A stretch of 64,000 bases of DNA from Bacteroidetes bacterium HGW-Bacteroidetes-2. Lineage in GTDB: Bacteria > Bacteroidota > Bacteroidia > Flavobacteriales > Flavobacteriaceae. Positions within the stretch are counted from its first letter, which is position 1. Every line of letters starts with the position of its first letter. A program made the position numbers and the translations under genes. This document shows positions 16,735 through 24,593 of the stretch, one piece after another. Under the pieces are notes generated by a model, which was not told the origin of the DNA, did no database searches, and saw nothing but the letters and a program-made list of their open reading frames with translations. The stretch lies in the NCBI GenBank assembly GCA_002842575.1, contig PHDJ01000002.1, forward strand, positions 1 through 64,000, written 5' to 3'.

Positions 16735-18033
16735 TTATATTTTTTTGTTAATATCAAAATTCTCAAAATAATCGGCAATTCTTCTCAGGAAACTACCTCC
16801 CAAAAACCCATCGACAATGCGGTGGTCAAATGACAGGGACAAATACATCATTTGCCGGATTTCAATGGTGTCTCCTTCGGTTTTTTCAATAACCTCAGCG
16901 CGTTTTTTTATGATACCTGTTGCCAGAATGGCTGCTTCCGGCTGGTTGATAATGGGTGTTCCCATTAAACTGCCAAAGGTACCCACATTACTGATGGTAA
17001 AGGTGCTTCCTTTGGTATCCTCTGCCTTTAATTTGTTATTGCGGGCTTTTTCTGCCAGTTCGTTGATTTCTTTTGCCAATGTTGGCAAATCCTTTTTGTC
17101 TGCATCACGAACTACTGGCACTATCAAGTTTCCGCTAGGTAATGCGGTTGCCATCCCGATATTGATATGTTCTTTGACTATTATATTACTACCATCTACT
17201 GAGACATTGATCATAGGGAAATCCTTTACTGCTTTTGCGACAGCTTCTACAAACAAGGGTGTGAAGGTCAGTTTTTCTCCGTGTTTTTTCTGAAAAGCCT
17301 CCTTATTGGCATTGCGCCAGTTGACCATATTGGTCATATCAGCTTCCACATAGGCAGTAACGTGTGGCGAAGTGTGCTTGCTATATACCATGTGGTCAGC
17401 AATCATTTGGCGCATGCGGTCCATTTCCACGATTTTCCCATTGCCTTTATCCAGATTCAATTGCGGAATGCTGTAACCGGCTTCTGCCACGGGTTGTGCA
17501 AACTGAGCGGGGCGACCTTCTTGAATGTATTTAAACACATCGCTTTTTTGTAAGCGTCCATCTTTACCTGTTGCGGGGATGCGTGCCAACTCTTCATAAC
17601 TGATGTAGTGCTCGCGGGCGATTTTTTCAACAAGTGGGGAATAAAACTTATTTGTGCGATTCAATGGCACCTGATAAGTCGATGAAACTGACCCAGACTG
17701 TTTTGGAACAATTTTATTTGTTTTTTTTGCCGTTAAAGACGTTTTGACTTCTTCTTTTTGGGAGCTTTTAATCGTTTTCTTTGAAGCACCTTCCGAAGTT
17801 TCTAAAATTGCTATTACCTCACCTATTTTTACTACATCCTTTGCGTTGTATTTGGTTTCGATTAGTATTCCCGAAAAAGGTGCCGGCACTTCGTTATCGA
17901 CTTTATCGGTGCCAATTTCAACAATAATATCACCTTCTTCAAAGGAATCTCCTTTTTGTATCAACCAGTTGATGATGATTCCTTCGGTAATGCTTTCTCC
18001 CATTTTTGGGAGTTTAAATTCTATTTTTGACAT
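16735..18033 (-). CDS. 2-oxoacid dehydrogenase E2 (dihydrolipoamide acyltransferase)
   Basis: 432 residues in three parts. A lipoyl domain (1-75) has the modified Lys in EIGTDKVDNEVPAP. A peripheral-subunit binding domain (~130-170) reads YSPLVEKIAREHYIS. The catalytic domain (~195-432) has the C-terminal HRIVDGFLGGSF motif carrying the active His and Asp. It takes the acyl group from E1 and makes acyl-CoA. No E3 gene is nearby, so a shared lipoamide dehydrogenase from elsewhere is expected. Only the damaged transposase separates it from E1. Confidence 0.9.
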   Translation of the reverse strand: MSKIEFKLPKMGESITEGIIINWLIQKGDSFEEGDIIVEIGTDKVDNEVPAPFSGILIETKYNAKDVVKIGEVIAILETSEGASKKTIKSSQKEEVKTSLTAKKTNKIVPKQSGSVSSTYQVPLNRTNKFYSPLVEKIAREHYISYEELARIPATGKDGRLQKSDVFKYIQEGRPAQFAQPVAEAGYSIPQLNLDKGNGKIVEMDRMRQMIADHMVYSKHTSPHVTAYVEADMTNMVNWRNANKEAFQKKHGEKLTFTPLFVEAVAKAVKDFPMINVSVDGSNIIVKEHINIGMATALPSGNLIVPVVRDADKKDLPTLAKEINELAEKARNNKLKAEDTKGSTFTISNVGTFGSLMGTPIINQPEAAILATGIIKKRAEVIEKTEGDTIEIRQMMYLSLSFDHRIVDGFLGGSFLRRIADYFENFDINKKI

Positions 18034-18034
18034 G

Positions 18035-18066
18035 ATATAATCATTTCACCCACAAGATTCGGGGTT
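18035..18066. repeat. Degenerate copy of the CCCCTTTGGGG repeat
   Basis: GATATAATCATTTCACCC and GGGGTTT with the hairpin interrupted. The only copy outside the arrays around 20-21.3 kb. It begins 2 bp before the E2 start codon (transcript sense). Confidence 0.6.
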
Positions 18067-18107
18067 TGATTTGTATTTTATATATTTTTTATAAACAGTA
18101 CTCCCTT

Positions 18108-18719
18108 TCAAGGTTTAATGTTTTTTTCTTTTCTAAATTCCTCTAAAGTGGTATAAAAATCCTCCTGCTTTGGTCTGTTTTTCGGTATCTCCCGCAACGG
18201 CTCCACTTCCCTTAAACTGTCGTGGCAATCGGCTGGCAATTGTTGATATAATCTTGTTCCGGCAGTTTTCCAGTCAATCATTTCATCGGTAACTTCTTTA
18301 CTAATTTTTGCTGGGTTGCCTACTACTAAACTTCGCCGTGGAATAACCACTTCTGCTTTTACAAACGCCATTGCACCGATGATACATTCGTCGCCTATTT
18401 GTGCGTCGTCCATAATCACGGCGTTCATCCCTACTAATACATTTTTACCGATGTTTGCCCCATGAATAATGGCTCCATGACCGATATGGGAACTTTCTCG
18501 CAAGGTAATGGATTTTCCTGGAAACATGTGTACAGTACAGTTTTCCTGCACATTGACTCCGTCTTCCAAAATAATTTCACCCCAATCGCCACGAATTGCA
18601 GCTCCAGGGCCAATATAGCAGTTCTTTCCAATAATTACATTACCCGTAACTGCTGCTAATGGATGTACAAAACTGCTTTCGTGGATGACGGGTATGTGGC
18701 CTTTAAAGCTATAGATCAT
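18108..18719 (-). CDS. paaY: PaaY-type hexapeptide thioesterase
   Basis: 203 residues forming a left-handed beta-helix, with hexapeptide repeats from ~10 to ~150 (TGNVIIGKNCYIGPGAAIRGDW, split by the start of the helix, then HIGHGAIIHGANIGKNVLVG). Three His (HMFPG, HIGH, HGA) occupy the metal-ligand positions of gamma-carbonic-anhydrase-like folds. PaaY hydrolyses dead-end ring-hydroxylated CoA esters that would otherwise block the paa pathway. Its place in the paa operon supports this over a generic carbonic anhydrase. Confidence 0.85.
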   Translation of the reverse strand: MIYSFKGHIPVIHESSFVHPLAAVTGNVIIGKNCYIGPGAAIRGDWGEIILEDGVNVQENCTVHMFPGKSITLRESSHIGHGAIIHGANIGKNVLVGMNAVIMDDAQIGDECIIGAMAFVKAEVVIPRRSLVVGNPAKISKEVTDEMIDWKTAGTRLYQQLPADCHDSLREVEPLREIPKNRPKQEDFYTTLEEFRKEKNIKP

Positions 18720-18721
18720 AG

Positions 18722-19199
18722 TCGTGAGAGGTTAGTGGTGAGAGATGAGTATTTGAATTTAGACAACATTATTGTTTTTGAAAATTTTTGATTTTAGATG
18801 CTTTTTTAACGATGTCAACATTTTTGAGATTTCTGTTAGTCTTTTTCTGTTTTCCTCATCCTCTTCAAAGGTATTATAGTTTCTTAACCTTGCTTTTGTC
18901 GATGCACAAACACTTTCATGGGTGCTTTCCCAAGCAATTTGTAAGTAGCGATTAAAATTTGTGTCAGTTCCTGAAGAACCTTCTGCAATATTATAACCAA
19001 TTAAATCTGCTGACCTCTGAAACTGTGAGCTTAAATTGAACATTTCATGTTTTGGAAATTTTTGAACTAATTGATTTACAATTTCAGCAAATTCCATTGC
19101 CTTTTGATACACAATTAAAGCTTCAAAACTAAAATGATATTTACTTTTCATTCTTTTGAAATTAAAAAAAACTCACCTCTCACCTCTACCCACTATCTA
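18722..19199 (-). mobile_element. IVS-like element A (four-helix-bundle gene in inverted repeats)
   Basis: Fills the whole gap between the hydratase stop and the paaY start. The left arm around 18724-18750 contains GGTGAGAGATGAGT. The right arm 19171-19199 contains its complement with one mismatch in 14, and looser similarity extends to ~28 bp. The arms enclose the gene at 18759-19151, so the RNA could fold into a long-range stem. Confidence 0.65.
18759..19151 (-). CDS. Four-helix-bundle protein (23S rRNA IVS-protein family), copy A
   Basis: 130 residues with the family hallmarks: FEALIVYQKAMEFAEIV, QFQRSADLIGYNIAEGSSG, NFNRYLQIAWESTHE and a basic C-terminal helix. Known members are encoded inside intervening sequences of bacterial 23S rRNA (Leptospira, Coxiella) and are related to Avd of diversity-generating retroelements. 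They form four-helix bundles that assemble as pentamers. The cellular role is unknown. Here the gene sits in a protein operon. Confidence 0.85.
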   Translation of the reverse strand: MKSKYHFSFEALIVYQKAMEFAEIVNQLVQKFPKHEMFNLSSQFQRSADLIGYNIAEGSSGTDTNFNRYLQIAWESTHESVCASTKARLRNYNTFEEDEENRKRLTEISKMLTSLKKHLKSKIFKNNNVV

Positions 19200-19955
19200 C
19201 TATTTATAACCTTCCAACTTCTTCTTAGTAAATTCACTCAACACCAATCTTCCGCTAATCTTTGCTCGTTCTTTCAAGAGTTCGTCCCAGTTTTCAGTGC
19301 CAGCCCAAAAGACTTTTTTCATTTCCTGCATGGCATCTGGATTGTAAGAGCATAAGTTTTCGGCGAAAGCCTTTACCGCATCATCTAATGCTGGAATATC
19401 TTCAAAAACCTCCATATAAAGGCCTTTGGTTTTTGCCCATTCTGCCTCATAAAAACTATTTGCATCGATAGCAATTTGTGACATGCCGCTTAAACCGAGT
19501 TTTCGCTCTACCGCAGGACCCACCACAAACGGACCGATACCCACATTGAGTTCGCTGAGTTTAATAGCTGCATATTTAGTGGCCATACAATAATCCACTG
19601 CAGAAGCAAGGCCTACGCCTCCGCCCACTGTTTTCCCTTGTATACGGCCGATAATGAATTTAGGACACTTTCGCATCGCATTGATAACATTGGCAAATCC
19701 ACTGAAAAAGATTTCACCGGTTTTTTCATCATTGATGGAAATGAGTTCGGTGAAACTGGCTCCTGCACAAAATGTGCGATCGCCGCCACTTTGCAGGATG
19801 ATGACTTTTATTTCATCGTTTTGACCAGCCTTGGTAATGGTTTCAGCCAATACTGTTAGCAAATCACCCGGTAGGCTATTATGCGTCGGATGGAAAAATT
19901 CGATCGTGGCGATGTGGTTATTTATTTGTTGTTTTACGTAAGGTTGTTCTTTCAT
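19200..19955 (-). CDS. Enoyl-CoA hydratase/isomerase family (PaaF-like)
   Basis: 251 residues of crotonase fold: an oxyanion loop FCAGASFTEL (near 65) and GRIQGKTVGGGVGLASAVDY (near 105), followed by SELNVGIGPFVVGP. In paa pathways a second crotonase (PaaF) hydrates 2,3-dehydroadipyl-CoA, and this is the likely job because PaaG is already encoded at 28032. Acidic residues at the canonical second catalytic position are not obvious from motif reading, so hydratase versus isomerase is unsettled. Confidence 0.75.
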   Translation of the reverse strand: MKEQPYVKQQINNHIATIEFFHPTHNSLPGDLLTVLAETITKAGQNDEIKVIILQSGGDRTFCAGASFTELISINDEKTGEIFFSGFANVINAMRKCPKFIIGRIQGKTVGGGVGLASAVDYCMATKYAAIKLSELNVGIGPFVVGPAVERKLGLSGMSQIAIDANSFYEAEWAKTKGLYMEVFEDIPALDDAVKAFAENLCSYNPDAMQEMKKVFWAGTENWDELLKERAKISGRLVLSEFTKKKLEGYK

Positions 19956-19957
19956 TT

Positions 19958-20640
19958 TATAATCATTTCACCCTTTTGGGGTTTGGTATTTCAAAATCAT
20001 TCCTATAATCATTTCAGCCCTTTGGGGTTCTTGAATTTATTTTCCTAGAATCATTTTACCCCTTTGGGGTTCTTGAATTTATTTTCCTAGAATCATTTTA
20101 CCCCTTTGGGGTTCTTGAATTTATTTTCCTATAATCTTTTCAGCCCTTCGGGGTTCGCGAATTTATTTTCCTATAATCTTTTCAGCCCTTTGGGGTTCTT
20201 GAATTTATTTTCTACAATCATTTTACCCCTTCGGGGTTCTTGAATTTATTTTTTTTTCTACAATCATTTCACCCCTTTGGGGTTGAGGGTTGTGTTCCTT
20301 TTTTTAATAATCTTTTCAGCCCTTTGGGGTTCTTGAATTTATTTTCCTAGAATCATTTTACCCCTTCGGAGTTCTTGAATTTATTTTCCTATAATCATTT
20401 TACCCCTTCGGGATTCTTGAATTTATTTTTTTTTCTACAATCATTTCACCCCTTTGGGATTGAGGGTTGTGTTCCTTTTTTTAATAATCTTTTCACTCCT
20501 TTGGGGTTTGGTTTAATTTTCCTTTTTTGAAAGGAAAAAAATTTAAATCCTTTTCAAAAATATTTAATCCCGAAGGGATGCTACTATTATAGTAAAACAA
20601 ACCCATAATAAAACCAAAACCCCGAAGGGGTGTCATTATT
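19958..20640. repeat. Array of 13 direct plus 2 inverted palindromic repeats
   Basis: Thirteen copies of AATCATTTYACCCC-TTYG-GGGTTC spaced 41-47 bp apart, with AT-rich linkers that are themselves conserved (TTGAATTTATTTTCCTA). Copies 7-9 and 11-13 form a higher-order duplication. Two copies in reverse orientation (20562-20590 and 20612-20640) lie next to the transposase end, the last overlapping its stop codon. The hairpin stem is ACCCC/GGGGT. Confidence 0.9.
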
Positions 20641-21100
20641 CTTCTAACCAATCAAATAAATATTTCTCATTATATTCCACTTGAAACTTTTCTAAAAAAT
20701 CCAAATATTCTTCTTTAAAGCTTTTTTTCTTATGATGTTCTTCCTGATTAGCAATATATTTATAAACATTGTCAATATGTGAGTGTGAGTATGAAAAAAC
20801 ACCATATCCCTCCTGCCAAGAAAACTTTACAGGTAAATATTTTTGTTCATTGATAAATTTGGAAGAATTGTTTTTAATGTCCCGCACTAAATCTGAAATG
20901 TTCATTGAAGGTTTTAACCCAACAAACACATTAACATGATTTTCTACACCATTAACAATTATTGATTTTTGACCTTTTGCTTTAATAATGCCTGAGATAT
21001 ATTTAAAAACATCTTCCCGCCAAGGTTTTTGTAACAAATTTTGTTTGCCTTTTACGGCAAAAACGTATTGAATATATATTTGTGAATATGTTCCGGACAT
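20636..21100 (-). CDS. IS200/IS605-like Y1 transposase, HUH motif altered to HUN
   Basis: 154 residues: TYSQIYIQYVFAVKGKQNLL at the N-terminus, FSWQEGYGVFSYSHSHID, and a YKYIANQEEHHKKKSF helix carrying the likely nucleophilic Tyr. The metal-binding motif reads NHVNVF at 54-59 where the family has HxH, because CAT has become AAT at the second His. The enzyme is thus probably weak or dead, although the frame is open. It is flanked on both sides by palindromic arrays in mixed orientation, the layout of a REP-transposase unit, between paaZ and the hydratase gene. Confidence 0.8.
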   Translation of the reverse strand: MSGTYSQIYIQYVFAVKGKQNLLQKPWREDVFKYISGIIKAKGQKSIIVNGVENHVNVFVGLKPSMNISDLVRDIKNNSSKFINEQKYLPVKFSWQEGYGVFSYSHSHIDNVYKYIANQEEHHKKKSFKEEYLDFLEKFQVEYNEKYLFDWLEE

Positions 21101-21102
21101 TA

Positions 21103-21325
21103 TAATAATTTCACCCCTTTGGGGTTCATGGATTAAATTTATTTTTTTCTATAATCATTTCACCCCTTCGGGGTTCATGGTTTAAATTTATTTTTTTCTA
21201 TAATCATTTCACCCCTTCGGGGTTCATGGTTTAAATTTATTTTTTTCTATAATCATTTCACCCCTTTGGGGTTTATGGTTTAAATTTATTTTTTTCTATA
21301 ATCATTTCACCTTTGGTTTTTTTTA
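21103..21325. repeat. Array of 5 palindromic repeats upstream of the transposase
   Basis: Four full copies and one partial copy of ATAATCATTTCACCCC-TTYG-GGGTTC with a 49-bp period and a conserved linker (ATGGTTTAAATTTATTTTT). The array runs from 2 bp before the transposase start codon to the paaZ stop. Confidence 0.9.
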
Positions 21326-23818
21326 AATTATTCCAAATTGATTAAAGTGGTGATTCAAATGTTTCCTCTCCAACAAATACCATTCATAACGATTTAGAAA
21401 ACCAAACACAGCATTCTTTTGAAGGGCATCAGAGTTTTCTTTGAAATATTCCAGGTATTCCTCACGCGCTTCCAGCATTTTTTGTTTGGCGGTTTCTAAA
21501 TCGGGATATTGTAATGCTTCGAGACCCTCATTTTTCATCAAAGGCATTTTATGTTCTTTCGGCATGGGATTATAGTTCCAAAGGGTTTCTTGTGTTTTTT
21601 CGATATATTCTTCAGGAGTATGAATATCAAAATTCTGCATTTCACCTGAAGCAATGCGGTAACTGAATTCTAAATGCTCTACCATATGTTGCGGTGTCAT
21701 CATTCCCCATTTTGGCTTCGTGTTTTCTGAAAGTTTGCTTAGATAAAAAGGAATGCTTTCTGAAGTCATTTCGACGAAAGTGGTTTGCTTTTTCTGAACC
21801 ATGGTTAAAATTGTCGCAAAGGCAACCATCTCATCCTCGATATCAAACACTTCAACATACCATTTTACAATGCCTGAAGGATGTTCTTTTGCATTGCTGT
21901 CGCGATCCACTTTTTGCTTGCACGTTAGTCGCACATAAATAGTGTCGTTATGGTACAACGGGCGCAAAAACCGAATATCCTCCAACCCATAGTTTGCCGC
22001 CACCGGTCCTTTATTGGGATACACAAACAAACCCGCTGCCGCGGAAATGATAAAATAGCCGTGGGCGGTGCGCTGTTCAAAAATACTTCCGTCAAGGGAT
22101 GTGATATCTGTGTGTGCATAAAAATGATCCCAGGTGAGATTGGCAAAATTGACGATGTCACCATCAGTTAATGTGCGCTTGTGTGTTTTGAGTGACATTC
22201 CAGGTTGGATGTCTTCCCAATGGTAGGTAAAAGGATGCTTTTCAGCTTCTTTGTAATCAGATTTGGGTTGATAAATTCCGGTGATTTCGGTCAAGGTTGT
22301 TGGCGAACCCTGAATGGCGGTGCGCTGCATATAATGTTTGATACCACGCATACCACCCATTTCTTCTCCTCCTCCGGCGCGACCGGGACCACCGTGAACG
22401 AGCATTGGCAAAGGCGAACCGTGACCGGTGCTTTGCTTAGCGCTTTCGCGGTTGATCGAAAGGATTCTTCCGTGGTGGGAAGCGGCACCTATTGTAAATT
22501 TTTTGGCGATGGAATCATCGTTTGTGAAAATTGAACTTACCAACGAACCTTTCCCTAGCTTGGAAATTTTGATTGCTTCTTCTATGGTGTTGTAAGGCAT
22601 CAGCGTACTTACAGGACCAAAAGCTTCGGTCACGTGTACCGCTTCGTTTTGTAACGGATTGTCTTCACGTAATAAAATAGGCCGAAGGAAAGATCCTTTT
22701 TTTGCATCGGCACCAACGGCTTCAAAATCATCAAAACTGCCATAAACGATTTGTGCGGTTTCGGTAATTTTCTGCACCTGACTTTTAACAGATTCTCGCT
22801 GAGCGTGGCTTACCAAAGCACCCATGCGCACTTCTTTTAAACGCGGATCACCCACGGTGACTTTATCGAGTGCTTTCCCGATTGCAATTTGCACATCTTC
22901 CATATACTTTTCAGGAACAAGAATACGACGGATTGCAGTACATTTTTGACCGCATTTTACGGTCATCTCGTTGCGTACTTCTTTGATGAATAAATCAAAT
23001 TCAGGTGTGCCGGGAGCGGCGTCTTCACCAAGAACAGACGCGTTCAGCGAATCTGCTTCCATCGTAAATGGAACTGATTCTTCTATCAATTGCGGATGAG
23101 CTTTTAGCATCCTGCCTATTTTTGCAGAACCTGTAAAAGTCACCACATCCTGCGATTGCACGGTGTCGAGTATATTTTTAGCTGTTCCGGAAATGAGTTG
23201 CAGGCTGCCTTCGGGTAAAATTCCTGAGGCGATGATTTCTTTGACTACAGCTTCAGTAAGGTAAGCAGTTTGCGGGGCGGGAAGGACTACTGCCGGCATT
23301 CCTGCCATCCAATTGACGGCACATTTTTCAAGCATTCCCCAGACCGGAAAATTAAAGGCGTTGATATGAACGGCAACTCCTTCTTTGGGCACCATAATGT
23401 GATGTGCCATAAAACGGCCTCCGCGGGAAAGATCAATGGGTTCGCCTTCTACGTGATAGAACTGATTGGGGAATAATTTTCGCAAAGAAGCATTGGCAAA
23501 TAGGTTTCCAAAACCGCCTTCAATATCTATCCAGCTGTCAATTTTTGTAGCACCGGTGCGGTAACTGATTTCGTAAAACTGTTGCTTGCGTTTGGTTAAA
23601 TACAGCGCAAGACTTTTAATCAAATTACCTCTCTCCTGAAAGGTCATTTTGCGCAACGTATCTCCCTTTTCTCGACCATATTGAAGGATGGATGGGATAT
23701 CGAGCCCTTCAGTGGTGACGCTGGTAAAAACTTCCCCGGTTATTGAGTCCTGAATGGGTGTTCCTTCGCCTTGGCCTTGTGTCCAGTTGCCTAGGATGTA
23801 GTGTTGTGTTTTGTTCAT
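21323..23818 (-). CDS. paaZ: Phenylacetate ring-opening enzyme PaaZ with extra C-terminal DinB-like domain
   Basis: Residues 1-515 are an aldehyde dehydrogenase domain with the active Glu in TMEADSLNASVLG and Cys in KCGQKCTAIRR. Residues ~530-665 are a MaoC-type hotdog hydratase with NLTWDHFYAHTD. Together these hydrolyse oxepin-CoA and oxidise the resulting semialdehyde. A further ~155 residues follow, with KWGMMTPQHMVEHLEFSYR and ending RKHLNHHFNQFG. This looks like a DinB/DUF1569-type four-helix domain and is absent from the ~680-aa E. coli PaaZ. An in-frame ATG exists at 23878, but the extra 20 codons contain a palindrome, so 23818 is preferred. Confidence 0.9.
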   Translation of the reverse strand: MNKTQHYILGNWTQGQGEGTPIQDSITGEVFTSVTTEGLDIPSILQYGREKGDTLRKMTFQERGNLIKSLALYLTKRKQQFYEISYRTGATKIDSWIDIEGGFGNLFANASLRKLFPNQFYHVEGEPIDLSRGGRFMAHHIMVPKEGVAVHINAFNFPVWGMLEKCAVNWMAGMPAVVLPAPQTAYLTEAVVKEIIASGILPEGSLQLISGTAKNILDTVQSQDVVTFTGSAKIGRMLKAHPQLIEESVPFTMEADSLNASVLGEDAAPGTPEFDLFIKEVRNEMTVKCGQKCTAIRRILVPEKYMEDVQIAIGKALDKVTVGDPRLKEVRMGALVSHAQRESVKSQVQKITETAQIVYGSFDDFEAVGADAKKGSFLRPILLREDNPLQNEAVHVTEAFGPVSTLMPYNTIEEAIKISKLGKGSLVSSIFTNDDSIAKKFTIGAASHHGRILSINRESAKQSTGHGSPLPMLVHGGPGRAGGGEEMGGMRGIKHYMQRTAIQGSPTTLTEITGIYQPKSDYKEAEKHPFTYHWEDIQPGMSLKTHKRTLTDGDIVNFANLTWDHFYAHTDITSLDGSIFEQRTAHGYFIISAAAGLFVYPNKGPVAANYGLEDIRFLRPLYHNDTIYVRLTCKQKVDRDSNAKEHPSGIVKWYVEVFDIEDEMVAFATILTMVQKKQTTFVEMTSESIPFYLSKLSENTKPKWGMMTPQHMVEHLEFSYRIASGEMQNFDIHTPEEYIEKTQETLWNYNPMPKEHKMPLMKNEGLEALQYPDLETAKQKMLEAREEYLEYFKENSDALQKNAVFGFLNRYEWYLLERKHLNHHFNQFGII

Positions 23819-23842
23819 AAAATATTTTTTTGATTTACGAGA

Positions 23843-23862
23843 TTCCCGCATTTGCGGGAATT
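23843..23862. repeat. Palindrome at the paaZ start
   Basis: ATTCCCGC / GCGGGAAT around ATTT, the same family as in E1. The coding text on either side is similar (ATGAAAACACAACAC at 23878 and ATGAACAAAACACAACAC at 23818), as if the start region was duplicated around the palindrome. Confidence 0.7.
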
Positions 23863-23911
23863 CGTGTTGTGTTTTCATATCAGCTGACCCCAGAAGGCGA
23901 ATATCTTGGTT

Positions 23912-24244
23912 TTAATATTTTAAAATTTTGTATAAGCTCTTTTTTAAAACTTCAATTTCTGATAGTTCAATCTCACCCACTTTATTTTTTAATCTTGTTT
24001 TATCAATGGCTCTAATATGAATTGGCAATGCTTCAGAAACTTTTTTCAATCCATTCTTTGGTGATGGTTTGATAATTAAATTGTCTTGATAGTGCTTTAA
24101 TTGAGTGGTTAAAGGAACAACGATAACCGTCTTGGTTATTTTATTAATCCCTGTGCCCGACAAAATAATTGCCGGACGTCTGCCACTTTGTTCACTACCT
24201 AATGTGGGGTCTAAATAAATTTCATAAATATCGCCTTGATTCAT
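23912..24244 (-). CDS. PemK/MazF-family toxin
   Basis: 110 residues beginning MNQGDIYEIYLDPTLGSEQS, then GRRPAIILS and TVIVVPLTTQ, the core of MazF/PemK mRNA endonucleases. The Arg in GRRP and the Thr in PLTT match conserved active-site positions. Its ATG overlaps the stop of the antitoxin gene by 4 bp. The pair sits inside the paa operon between paaJ and paaZ. Confidence 0.85.
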   Translation of the reverse strand: MNQGDIYEIYLDPTLGSEQSGRRPAIILSGTGINKITKTVIVVPLTTQLKHYQDNLIIKPSPKNGLKKVSEALPIHIRAIDKTRLKNKVGEIELSEIEVLKKSLYKILKY

Positions 24245-24486
24245 TCTTTTTCAAGTTCTTCAAGCATTTGAAACCAATCTTCAATACCTTCTTCTGAGAG
24301 CAGTAAATGCTCAGGGTCATCTGCCATATTTTTATAACTATTTAAAAAAGAAGCCTTGTCAAGTTTTTCTAAATAATATTCCAAAGCCTTTTGAATTAAT
24401 TTATTCTTAGGTATTTTTAACTCTTTCGCCCTTTCAGAAAGATTTTTTAAAAGGTGATCCGGCAAGGATGATGTGAATGTTGCCAT
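24241..24486 (-). CDS. Antitoxin, ribbon-helix-helix type
   Basis: 81 residues. The N-terminal half (TFTSSLPDHLLKNLSERAKE, LKIPKNKLIQKALEYYL) fits a MetJ/CopG ribbon-helix-helix DNA-binding fold. The acidic C-terminal half would bind the toxin. It precedes and overlaps the PemK-like toxin gene, and such antitoxins normally repress their own promoter. The 100-bp AT-rich gap upstream could hold that promoter. Confidence 0.75.
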   Translation of the reverse strand: MATFTSSLPDHLLKNLSERAKELKIPKNKLIQKALEYYLEKLDKASFLNSYKNMADDPEHLLLSEEGIEDWFQMLEELEKE

Positions 24487-24593
24487 TTTATACTTATTTT
24501 TTGTAAATATAATTAATATTTATATAATACAAATTATAATTAATTGTAAATTAAACCCCATGAGATTTCCGCCCCTGCTTACTGGACAGGCTA

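Noticed and set aside
16817-17293. 158-residue plus-strand frame opposite the E2 gene
   Set aside because: Antisense shadow of a well-conserved acyltransferase; no start context or family match.
19958-20640. Regularly spaced repeats resembling a CRISPR array
   Set aside because: The stretches between hairpins are conserved rather than unique, spacing is 41-49 bp with variants, no cas gene is near, and a Y1 transposase is. It fits a REP-like array.
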